Of a DNA stretch of 64,000 nucleotides, positions 8,105-16,315 are shown in pieces. Numbering within the stretch: position 1 is the first letter of the stretch; each line of letters starts with the position of its first letter. The position numbers were made by a program, and so were the translations under genes. The stretch is from Halorhodospira abdelmalekii (lineage in GTDB: Bacteria > Pseudomonadota > Gammaproteobacteria > Nitrococcales > Halorhodospiraceae), in NCBI RefSeq assembly GCF_016583625.1, contig NZ_NRRN01000007.1, forward strand, positions 1 to 64,000. The letters are read 5' to 3'. The notes beneath the pieces are model-generated. The model worked only from the letters and a program-made list of their open reading frames with translations, was not told the DNA's origin and did not search any database.

Positions 8105-8654
8105 CGCCACCGCCGATTCAAAGCCGGAATCATCCGCCATCGGCAGGCTCGCCCACGTGATCGGCCAGGCCGCGCGCTTCGAGGGCGATCTCCACGGTCT
8201 AGGCAAAGGCGAGCGTGCCGCCTTAGCCCGTCTGGACCCCGAGGGCGAGCTGCGCCCGCACCAAATCGCCGCACTGGCGCGGGCGGTGGTGCAGGCTGGT
8301 CTCGAACCAGAGCACTGGGGGCCGGAGTGTTGGCGGCGCTGGGCACTGATCGCGCATGGTATGGCGCTCACCGGACAGGGCAAGGGCGCCTTAGGCGTGC
8401 AGCTGCATGCCGCCGGCGTCTCCGAGTCCCGCGTTACCAAACTCTTGACCGCACGGGGTCTGGCCTTCCGTCAGCTGTTGCCGCGTCTACTGCGCCTGCT
8501 CGCCTCTCGCGAGGTCGCCCCGAACTGGTATGAGCTCGGCGAGCTGATTCGCCATGAAAGCCGCAACGAGAAGAAAGCCGAAGAAATTCGGATGCGCATC
8601 GCCGCACGTTACTTCTCTGCCGCCGAGAAATCAGCCGCCGAGCCTGCCGCTTGA
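8091..8654 (+). CDS. cse2: Cascade small subunit Cse2 (Cas11e/CasB)
   Basis: A 187-residue alpha-helical, basic protein placed between cse1 and cas7e. Two Cse2 copies form the belly of type I-E Cascade and stabilise the R-loop. Visible family features are the WRRWALIAHGMAL segment and the SRVTKLLTARG-FRQLLPRLLRLL helices. ATG 8091 has GGAG eight bases upstream, and the start overlaps the end of cse1 by 14 bases, implying translational coupling. A longer in-frame extension upstream would run deep into cse1 and is not credible. Confidence 0.93.
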   Translation: MSTSDATADSKPESSAIGRLAHVIGQAARFEGDLHGLGKGERAALARLDPEGELRPHQIAALARAVVQAGLEPEHWGPECWRRWALIAHGMALTGQGKGALGVQLHAAGVSESRVTKLLTARGLAFRQLLPRLLRLLASREVAPNWYELGELIRHESRNEKKAEEIRMRIAARYFSAAEKSAAEPAA

Positions 8655-8677
8655 ACCACCCACTAGGAAGCCGACCC

Positions 8678-9883
8678 ATGCCCCATCAACCGCGTTTTAT
8701 CCAGATTCACACCCTGCACAGCTATCCCGCCGCGCTGATCAATCGCGATGATGCTGGGTTAGCCAAGCGTTTGCCGCTGGGCAATGCCACACGCACCCGA
8801 ATCTCTTCGCAATGCTTGAAGCGACATTGGCGCACTGCCGAGGATCGCTTCGCCCTGTCGGAGCTCCAAGTGCCGATGGCGGTGCGCTCGCGCGGCACCC
8901 TAGAGCTGATCCGTAAGCGGCTGGTCGAGGCTGGCACTACTGAGGCGCTGGCCCTAGCGGCAGCGGAGGCGCTGCGCGATGGCGGACTGGTCGATAAAGC
9001 AGGCAAAGACAAGAAAGGCGAAGAGGCGCTCAAGACCGGCCAAGCGGTGCTGATGGGATACGCTGAGATTGATTACTTGGTACGTCGCTGTGGCGAATTG
9101 GCCAGCGAGGCCCCGGAAGAGAAGGCGCTCCGCGCTGCGGTGGCCAAGATGCTCAAAGCCGAGAAGAAGAATATTGAGGCCCTTAAGCTCGGTTCCGGTC
9201 TGGAATCGGCCCTGTTCGGGCGGATGGTCACCTCCGATGTGCTGGCCGGTCGGGATGCCGCCGTCTATGTCGCGCATGCCTTCACCGTGCATGCCGCCCA
9301 AGTCGAGAACGACTATTTCACCGTCGTCGATGATCTGCTCCAAGAAAGCGGAGAGCTGGGTTCAGCGGGAATCTTCGACACCGAACTGGCCTCCGGGCTG
9401 TATTACGGTTACGTGGTGGTCGATGTTCCGCAACTGGTCGAGAATCTAGAGGCGATTGAGCGGGAGAATTGCTTTGCTGCTGAGACCTCCCCGGAGCAGC
9501 GGGCACTGGCCGCTCAGGTGGTCGAGCATCTGCTGCATCTGATCGCTACCGTCAGCCCCGGGGCCAAGCGCGGCTCGACCGCTCCGTTCGATTGGGCATC
9601 GTTCCTCCTGGTGGAGGCCGGCGACTGGCAGCCACGCAGCCTAGCCGGCGCCTTTCACGACGCATTGCCCACAGTGACCTCTGGAAGTGAGACTACGCCC
9701 TTGCGCCAGCGCGCTGTGCAGCGCCTCGGCGAAGAGATCGGCCAGCTGGATGCCGCCTACGGGGCGAGCTTGGCGCGTCGATTCATGTCACTCGATGCGG
9801 TGAACATTCCCCAAGCTGAGCGTCTTGATCTGGGCGCACTGGCGAGTTGGACAGCGGACGGCATCAAAGCGGGAGCCTGCTGA
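8678..9883 (+). CDS. cas7: Cascade backbone subunit Cas7e (Cse4/CasC)
   Basis: Six Cas7 copies form the helical backbone that coats the spacer part of the crRNA and imposes the every-sixth-base kink. The 401-residue protein starts FIQIHTLHSYPAALINRDD, followed by the AKRLPLGNATRTRISSQCLKRHWR block diagnostic of type I-E Cas7 (RNA-binding RRM core with N-terminal strand). ATG 8678 has AGGA at a good distance; 8651 is an in-frame alternative with no ribosome site. The gene lies 23 bases after cse2 and is followed directly by cas5e. Confidence 0.95.
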   Translation: MPHQPRFIQIHTLHSYPAALINRDDAGLAKRLPLGNATRTRISSQCLKRHWRTAEDRFALSELQVPMAVRSRGTLELIRKRLVEAGTTEALALAAAEALRDGGLVDKAGKDKKGEEALKTGQAVLMGYAEIDYLVRRCGELASEAPEEKALRAAVAKMLKAEKKNIEALKLGSGLESALFGRMVTSDVLAGRDAAVYVAHAFTVHAAQVENDYFTVVDDLLQESGELGSAGIFDTELASGLYYGYVVVDVPQLVENLEAIERENCFAAETSPEQRALAAQVVEHLLHLIATVSPGAKRGSTAPFDWASFLLVEAGDWQPRSLAGAFHDALPTVTSGSETTPLRQRAVQRLGEEIGQLDAAYGASLARRFMSLDAVNIPQAERLDLGALASWTADGIKAGAC

Positions 9884-9884
9884 G

Positions 9885-10640
9885 ATGACGCGTCACCTGC
9901 TACTGCAGCTACAAGCGCCGCTGATGGCGTTCGGCGGAGAGACCATCGACAACTTTGGGGTCATTCGCGAGTTTCCGGCACTGTCGATGGTTGTGGGTTT
10001 ACTGGCTAACGCGCTCGGTTGGGGGCGTGAAGAGAGCGCCCGGCATGATCGACTCCAGGAACGGCTGGTACTGGGGGCGCGCATTGACCGCCCGGGGCGG
10101 CGGATCCAAGACAATCAAAACGCTCGCTTGGCAAAAGAGGACAAAGGCTGGACGACTTGGGGGCAACCCGAAGAGCGCGCCGGCGGTGCCGCCACCTATG
10201 ACAGCCCGCACCGGCGTTTTCGCGACTACCACGCTGATCGAGCGGTGCTGATCGCGCTGCGTCTGGAACCGACCGACGAAGCGCCGACGCTCGACGAGCT
10301 GGCGGCCGCACTCGACCGCCCTGCCCGCCCGCTTTTTCTTGGGCGCAAGCCCTGCTTACCCAGTGCGCGTCTCTTTGCCGGCTGGCAGCCGGGGGAGAGC
10401 GTTCTGGCGGCGCTCCAAGCCGCACCTAGCCCCTCAGAGGCACTCCAAGCTGGACCCAACCCCGGAGAGGTATACCCGGAGGAGCCTCATGTGCTCCTGC
10501 AGTGGCCCGATGGCGAGGGCACCTTGCCGGGAGATCGGCTCCTTGAGCTGTGCGACGAGAGACGGTGGAGCAGCGGTGTGCATGGCGGCTGGCGAGGGGT
10601 TCGCGAAGGGCGACTGCCGAGGGAGGGGAGCACGATATGA
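9885..10640 (+). CDS. cas5: Cascade subunit Cas5e (CasD)
   Basis: Cas5e caps the 5' handle end of the crRNA and contacts Cse1. The N-terminus HLLLQLQAPLMAFGGETIDN followed by REFPALSMVVGLLANALGW is typical of Cas5, as is LFLGRKPCLPS in the middle. Length 251 residues is slightly above the E. coli protein (224); the extra length includes an imperfect repeat near SEALQAGPNPGEV. GGGAG is upstream of ATG 9885. The 3' end overlaps cas6e by ATGA. Confidence 0.95.
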   Translation: MTRHLLLQLQAPLMAFGGETIDNFGVIREFPALSMVVGLLANALGWGREESARHDRLQERLVLGARIDRPGRRIQDNQNARLAKEDKGWTTWGQPEERAGGAATYDSPHRRFRDYHADRAVLIALRLEPTDEAPTLDELAAALDRPARPLFLGRKPCLPSARLFAGWQPGESVLAALQAAPSPSEALQAGPNPGEVYPEEPHVLLQWPDGEGTLPGDRLLELCDERRWSSGVHGGWRGVREGRLPREGSTI

Positions 10641-11359
10641 ACACACTGTCGTTGCTGCATTGCGCCCCAGATGGACAGGCGCTCGCTACTTGGGCGACCC
10701 GGCATCGCCTGCTCTCTCCCGATGGTGATTTTGGCTATGCCCTACATGCGCTGCTGGCGGCAGCCTTTGGCGAACTCGCACCCACCCCGTTTCGCTATCT
10801 GGATGCGCGCCAAGGGCTGCTGGCCTACTCTGATCAGCCACCGGAACGCCTACGCGAGCAGGCGGCGCTGGCCACACCGGATGTAGCACAAGCCTTAGGC
10901 CTCGACCATTTCGCGGCGCGGGCATTTCCGAGTACTTGGCGCACCGGGCAAGAGTTGAGCTTCGAGGTTCGGGTGCGTCCGGTGCTGCGTACCAAGGATG
11001 GGCGCGAGCGCGATCTCTTTTTGCATGCGGTTGAAACACGTTCAGAACCGGATACGCGCCTTCAGCGCGAGACACTGTACGCCGAGTGGCTACGCGCGCG
11101 TATGGCCAATCCACAGGCGGCGGAGTTGATACAGGTGGGTCTTACAGCATTTCGCCTCAGCCGCGTAATTCGGCGCACGGGTCCTGATGCCGAGGGTCAG
11201 CGCAAGCGCCGGGTGGTCTCGGGACCGGACGCAATCTTCAAAGGCCAGCTTCGGGTTCGCGATGGCGAAGCTTTCAGCGGTCTGCTCTCGCGGGGTATCG
11301 GCCGACACCGTGCATTTGGTTTTGGAATGCTACTGCTCAGACCGGTGCGCGCATGCTAA
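10637..11359 (+). CDS. cas6: CRISPR endoribonuclease Cas6e (Cse3/CasE)
   Basis: Cas6e cleaves pre-crRNA at the base of each repeat stem, leaving an 8-nt 5' handle (here ATAGGCCC), and stays bound to the 3' hairpin. The 240-residue protein has two ferredoxin-like folds and ends in the glycine-rich loop RGIGRHRAFGFGMLLL. GGAGGGGAG precedes ATG 10637, which overlaps the cas5e stop. Both mini-array repeats keep a stable CCCCGC/GCGGGG stem, so they should also be substrates. Confidence 0.95.
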   Translation: MNTLSLLHCAPDGQALATWATRHRLLSPDGDFGYALHALLAAAFGELAPTPFRYLDARQGLLAYSDQPPERLREQAALATPDVAQALGLDHFAARAFPSTWRTGQELSFEVRVRPVLRTKDGRERDLFLHAVETRSEPDTRLQRETLYAEWLRARMANPQAAELIQVGLTAFRLSRVIRRTGPDAEGQRKRRVVSGPDAIFKGQLRVRDGEAFSGLLSRGIGRHRAFGFGMLLLRPVRAC

Positions 11360-12243
11360 AAGGACGCTTGGGCCTTGAACACTCGCGGATGCCACATGCG
11401 GATCGCCATGGGTTGATCTGGTTTGAGCGCGGCGAGCTGTGCGTGATTGATGGGTGTCTGCACTTTTTTCAGGGCAAGGACTCCCCTACACCCTACTCAG
11501 TCCAAGTCCCGCATCAAAGCGTTTCAATGATTCTACTTGGCCCGGGCAGTACCGTGACGCACGACGCGCTGCGTCTTCTGGCGCGTCACGGTACCCTGAT
11601 GGCCGCTGTCGGCGCAGACGGTGTCCGCTGCTACACCGCACCGCCACTGCTGCCAGACCGCTCTGACATTGCACGCCGACAGGCGGAGCTCTGGGGGAAT
11701 CCGCGGCGGCGTATCAGCGTAGCACGCAAAATGTATGCGCTGCGACTCGGTGAAGTGCTACCGCATCGCGACCTAGACACCCTGAGAGGGATTGAGGGCT
11801 CCCGGGTCAAGGCAACTTATAAGCTAATGGCGCAGCGCTACAAGATTGAGTGGAAAGGGCGTCACTACGACCGCAACGATCCCAGCGCGGCAGACCTTCC
11901 CAATCAGGCCATCAATCACGCCGCCACCGCCGTGCAAGCAGCCGCCGTCATTGCTGTACAGGCCGTAGGAGCGATCCCTCAGCTGGGCTTTATTCACGAG
12001 GATTCGGGGCAAGCCTTCGTCCTCGATATTGCAGACCTGTTCCGCGACACAGTGACGTTGCAAATCGCCTTCACTGTCGCCAAGCGAGCCGAAACCGATG
12101 GGCAGACGATCGATCGGCTGGTCCGACGCGAGGCCGCCCAAGTATTCCGCAAGCAGGACGTTATCCCTACAATGATCGACCGCATCAAGCATGTGATTCG
12201 AATGGAGGAAGCCCATGCCGCTGGTCATGATCGTGACACGTGA
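11353..12243 (+). CDS. cas1: CRISPR adaptation integrase Cas1e
   Basis: Cas1e with Cas2 captures and integrates spacers. The catalytic metal ligands are visible: Glu148 (LRGIEGSRVKATY), His215 (GFIHEDSGQ) and Asp228 (VLDIADLFRD). The N-terminus with CVIDGCLHFF and VPHQSVSMILLGPGSTVTH is typical of the E subtype. The start overlaps cas6e by 7 bases and the end overlaps cas2e by 29 bases. At 296 residues it is close to the 305 of E. coli. Confidence 0.96.
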   Translation: MLKGRLGLEHSRMPHADRHGLIWFERGELCVIDGCLHFFQGKDSPTPYSVQVPHQSVSMILLGPGSTVTHDALRLLARHGTLMAAVGADGVRCYTAPPLLPDRSDIARRQAELWGNPRRRISVARKMYALRLGEVLPHRDLDTLRGIEGSRVKATYKLMAQRYKIEWKGRHYDRNDPSAADLPNQAINHAATAVQAAAVIAVQAVGAIPQLGFIHEDSGQAFVLDIADLFRDTVTLQIAFTVAKRAETDGQTIDRLVRREAAQVFRKQDVIPTMIDRIKHVIRMEEAHAAGHDRDT

Positions 12244-12523
12244 TGTAGCGGATCGATATCGCGGCTACCTAGGGTCGATCATGCTGGAAGTTGCCCCTGC
12301 TGTCTATATCTCGCCGAGGATGAGCCAAGGTGTTCGTTCGCGTACTTGGACTGTTCTGTCGCATTGGCATCAGACCGAACCTAGTGGAAGCGTGGTGATG
12401 GTGTGGCGCGATGCAAACGCTACAGGTGGTATTGGAATTGCCACACTTGGCACGCCCCCGCGTGAGCTCGTCGATGTGGATGGATTGTGGCTGGTAAAGA
12501 AGCCCCTCTCACCTGATCTTTAA
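12215..12523 (+). CDS. cas2: CRISPR adaptation protein Cas2e
   Basis: A 102-residue type I-E Cas2: MPLVMIVTRDVADRYRGYLGS, VAPAVYISPRMSQGVRSRTW, and the C-terminal LWLVKKPL that docks onto Cas1. Two Cas1 dimers sandwich a Cas2 dimer in the integrase. It starts inside cas1 and stops at 12521-12523, about 50 bases before the first repeat. The stop overlaps a perfect 14-bp palindrome. Confidence 0.96.
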   Translation: MPLVMIVTRDVADRYRGYLGSIMLEVAPAVYISPRMSQGVRSRTWTVLSHWHQTEPSGSVVMVWRDANATGGIGIATLGTPPRELVDVDGLWLVKKPLSPDL

Positions 12524-12572
12524 CAATCGATTGTTCACTTTTCCCTTGTAGGTGATGGCCTTAACCACAAGG
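12522..12572 (+). promoter_or_regulatory. Short CRISPR leader with 14-bp palindrome
   Basis: Only about 50 bases separate cas2 from the first repeat. They begin with a perfect palindrome AACAATCGATTGTT (12522-12535) and end with TTAACCACAAGG. This end is the leader: its repeats are uniform, while the far end is degenerate. In E. coli the leader carries an IHF site that bends DNA for integration; I see no clear IHF consensus here, so the palindrome may serve a host factor or transcription control. Confidence 0.6.
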
Positions 12573-15500
12573 GGTTCCCCCGCGCTCGCGGGGATAGGCC
12601 CTCACCACCACCGATAGCAAGAAGTTCGCCTCCGGTTCCCCCGCGCTCGCGGGGATAGGCCCTGCAGCGGCATGTCGGGCTCGTCGTTGTTCTCGGTTCC
12701 CCCGCGCTCGCGGGGATAGGCCCTACAAGAGACACCAGATTCAGCTTAACCGGGTGGTTCCCCCGCGCTCGCGGGGATAGGCCCTCACCACCACCGATAG
12801 CAAGAAGTTCGCCTCCGGTTCCCCCGCGCTCGCGGGGATAGGCCCCATCGTCATCGACACGGGTGGCCGGGCGCTCGGGTTCCCCCGCGCTCGCGGGGAT
12901 AGGCCCAATGGCTGATCTGAGTCGCACCGTCGCAATCAGGTTCCCCCGCGCTCGCGGGGATAGGCCCTCGACTTGGCTAATCCTGTCCGCCCAGCGATCG
13001 GTTCCCCCGCGCTCGCGGGGATAGGCCATCCTGATCATCCCGCGGGTCAAGGTTCAGCCCGGTTCCCCCGCGCTCGCGGGGATAGGCCCATGACGGTCAC
13101 GTTGCGGATGCCTCGCACGATGGTTCCCCCGCGCTCGCGGGGATAGGCCCCGAATCACCCGAGGCCGTTGCCGTCGCCTATGGGTTCCCCCGCGCTCGCG
13201 GGGATAGGCCCTGGCGCGCGCATCCCAAGGTGTCCTAACCCATGGTTCCCCCGCGCTCGCGGGGATAGGCCCAAGCCGATCAAAAGCGTTATTTTTCTGT
13301 TCACGGTTCCCCCGCGCTCGCGGGGATAGGCCCGACACAGCCAAGCAGCTTACCGTGCTGAAAAAGGTTCCCCCGCGCTCGCGGGGATAGGCCCTACCGT
13401 GGGGCGCACGGGAGGTTAAGCCTGTGGGTTCCCCCGCGCTCGCGGGGATAGGCCCTTGGTTATCCGTTGCACAGGGCTCAATCTCATGGTTCCCCCGCGC
13501 TCGCGGGGATAGGCCCAGGATCGCTCACTGCGGTTGTCGCGGTGGCGAGGTTCCCCCGCGCTCGCGGGGATAGGCCCCTTCTTGCGGGCGCTTTCGGCTC
13601 GCTTTTGGGGGTTCCCCCGCGCTCGCGGGGATAGGCCCTCGCTTGCACCAGGCCTCAGCGCCGCCGTGGTGGTTCCCCCGCGCTCGCGGGGATAGGCCCT
13701 GCGGACCCAGGTCCGCAGTTTCCACCCACCCGGTTCCCCCGCGCTCGCGGGGATAGGCCGCGGACATCTCGAGCGGAGTTGCTGCGCATGAAGGTTCCCC
13801 CGCGCTCGCGGGGATAGGCCGCGATCACCTGATTGGCGATGCGGTTTGAGCCGGGTTCCCCCGCGCTCGCGGGGATAGGCCCTCCAGCGTAGGCTGATAC
13901 TCAGCCACGTTAGGGGTTCCCCCGCGCTCGCGGGGATAGGCCTCGCTCACCGCGTCCACATCCGCCGGCTGTAGAGGTTCCCCCGCGCTCGCGGGGATAG
14001 GCCCGGGCTGTCAATCCCGGCGCTGGACTGTGCCAGGGTTCCCCCGCGCTCGCGGGGATAGGCCCAGCCCTTGTTCCATCTGGATTCGGTAGAGCTCGGT
14101 TCCCCCGCGCTCGCGGGGATAGGCCCTCGCGCGGCTGTCCGGGCAGCCAATCCTCTCTGGTTCCCCCGCGCTCGCGGGGATAGGCCGTCGGAGCCCTTCG
14201 GCGGCACCGGCCCATACCTGGTTCCCCCGCGCTCGCGGGGATAGGCCCATCGTGCCCGCTCTCGTGAAGGCGCAGCGTGAGGTTCCCCCGCGCTCGCGGG
14301 GATAGGCCCTCCTGCGTGATGACGAAAGACGAGCGCCGCGCGGTTCCCCCGCGCTCGCGGGGATAGGCCCAGAGTCCGAGTGGGCTGGACGCTCAACACT
14401 TCGGTTCCCCCGCGCTCGCGGGGATAGGCCGTACGCGCAAGAGTCGGCCAAAGCGAAGGATGAGGTTCCCCCGCGCTCGCGGGGATAGGCCCCCGCACTT
14501 CCGATCTGACTACGCGAGTCTGCAGGTTCCCCCGCGCTCGCGGGGATAGGCCCAGGCCATCGAAGAGATTGAAGCCGATCTTGCCGGTTCCCCCGCGCTC
14601 GCGGGGATAGGCCCCTTATGGCCTATCCTAGCAATGACATCAGCAAGGTTCCCCCGCGCTCGCGGGGATAGGCCCTCGATGCCGCGTTTGTCCCATTTGC
14701 TCATGCCGGTTCCCCCGCGCTCGCGGGGATAGGCCGCTGTCGGCGGTACTCGATCTGCGTCTTCTCTGGGTTCCCCCGCGCTCGCGGGGATAGGCCCCAT
14801 GTCTGCGGCACATTCCCCTTCTTGAACTGGGTTCCCCCGCGCTCGCGGGGATAGGCCGCGATTCATCGCCGAGACGCTCAAGCTGTGCAAGGTTCCCCCG
14901 CGCTCGCGGGGATAGGCCCGAGAGCGGCGCAGCGAGCGACATCGACGGTGCGGGTTCCCCCGCGCTCGCGGGGATAGGCCTCCGAAGGCCGAATGAGCCT
15001 CCCGACTTTCCGAGGTTCCCCCGCGCTCGCGGGGATAGGCCCGCACGAACCCGCTCGCCGCGGTCGACGCATTTGGTTCCCCCGCGCTCGCGGGGATAGG
15101 CCCTAATGGCGGCCGCTCCACGCGCACGCAGCAAAGGTTCCCCCGCGCTCGCGGGGATAGGCCCAGCTCGGCGTACCGCAAAACACCGTTCGCGACTGGT
15201 GTGTGGTTCCCCCGCGCTCGCGGGGATAGGCCCGGCGATCTGAGGCACGGCAGGCGCACTCACGGGGTTCCCCCGCGCTCGCGGGGATAGGCCCTTGCTC
15301 GCACCAGGTCTCAGCGCCGCCGTGGTGGTTCCCCCGCGCTCGCGGGGATAGGCCCCGCGTGCGGCCCAGAATCGCCTCGGCTGATACGGTTCCCCCGCGC
15401 TCGCGGGGATAGGCCCCCCCTTGGCGCCCCCCTCCGGCGGTCATTTTCGGTTCCCCCGCGCTCGCGGGGATAGGCCCCTCAGATCGGTTGCCGCGCTCAT

Positions 15501-16148
15501 GGCGACACGGGTTCCCCCGCGCTCGCGGGGATAGGCCTACCTGCTCTGGGAGCGGCGGTCGGCACCGACGGGTTCCCCCGCGCTCGCGGGGATAGGCCCT
15601 GCGCATCAAAATCGCCGGCCATCTTGATCGCGGTTCCCCCGCGCTCGCGGGGATAGGCCATACCGCGCGATCACCGCAGCAAAGAAGGGTGCGGTTCCCC
15701 CGCGCTCGCGGGGATAGGCCGTTTCTATCGCACCCGCCGCCGCCGCCGGCAATGGTTCCCCCGCGCTCGCGGGGATAGGCCTCAAGAGAGGGCCGCATCA
15801 TGAATATCACCCCGGGTTCCCCCGCGCTCGCGGGGATAGGCCCATTCACGTTCGATAAGAGGTAGACGCAATGGGGGTTCCCCCGCGCTCGCGGGGATAG
15901 GCCCCTTCCGCGTGCGCTGGCAGCCTGCCCTTGGGCGGTTCCCCCGCGCTCGCGGGGATAGGCCCTACGATGGCCCTTTTCAGCATCCACTTACCCCGTT
16001 TCCCCCGCGCCTGCGGGGATAGGCCCTCGGTTGACGCGGTCACCACTAATGTCGACCTGTTTCCCCCGCGCCTGCGAGGATAGGCCCACAGTGGACGATG
16101 CAATCAGCACCGTCGAAACGTTTCCCCCGCACCCGCGGAGATAGGCCC
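12573..16148 (+). CRISPR. Type I-E CRISPR array, 59 repeats and 58 spacers
   Basis: A 28-bp invariant repeat starts GGTTCCCCCGCGCTCGCGGG and ends GATAGGCC, plus a variable 29th base. The stem is CCCCGC/GCGGGG. Units recur every 61 bases, giving 32-nt spacers. By hand count there are 59 repeats, the last at 16120. Exceptions are one 33-nt spacer (near 14919) and one 40-nt spacer (15165-15204). The 29th base is C in about 45 of 58 units and G, T or A in 13. Spacers 1 and 4 are identical; spacers 18 and 45 differ by three transitions. The last three repeats (15998, 16059, 16120) are degenerate, marking the trailer end. Confidence 0.99.
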
Positions 16149-16315
16149 CCGACACGGAGCCACTTCACGGACTGGGGACAGGCACTTTTCCTCTGTGCTT
16201 TTCCTCTTTCCTCGCCTGGTAACAGGTTCAGCGCTCTCCTCCCGCTCCTCCCGGCTCATGCTAGATTGACAAACACCGTTGATGAACCCAGCCGCTAGCT
16301 GTACGGAGTCCTATG
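16149..16315 (+). other. Array trailer and upstream region of ATPase copy 2
   Basis: After the last degenerate repeat comes GGGGACAGGCACTTTTCCTC (from 16174), a pyrimidine-rich tract, then a segment with the same sequence as that before ATPase copy 1 (GCTCATGCTAGATTGACAAA, and a GTACGGAGTC ribosome-site region). The homology shared by the two ATPase regions therefore begins near 1446 and 16169 rather than at the start codons. No gene is seen in it. Confidence 0.7.

Noticed and set aside
12522-12572. IHF binding site in the leader
   Set aside because: The palindrome lacks the WATCAA-N4-TTR consensus on either strand, so I do not annotate it as IHF.
12535-16103. Long minus-strand open frames with repeated GLSPRARGN, GPIPASAGEP and AYPRERGGT segments
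   Set aside because: These are translations of the CRISPR repeat in three frames; the 61-bp period keeps frames open. They are not genes.
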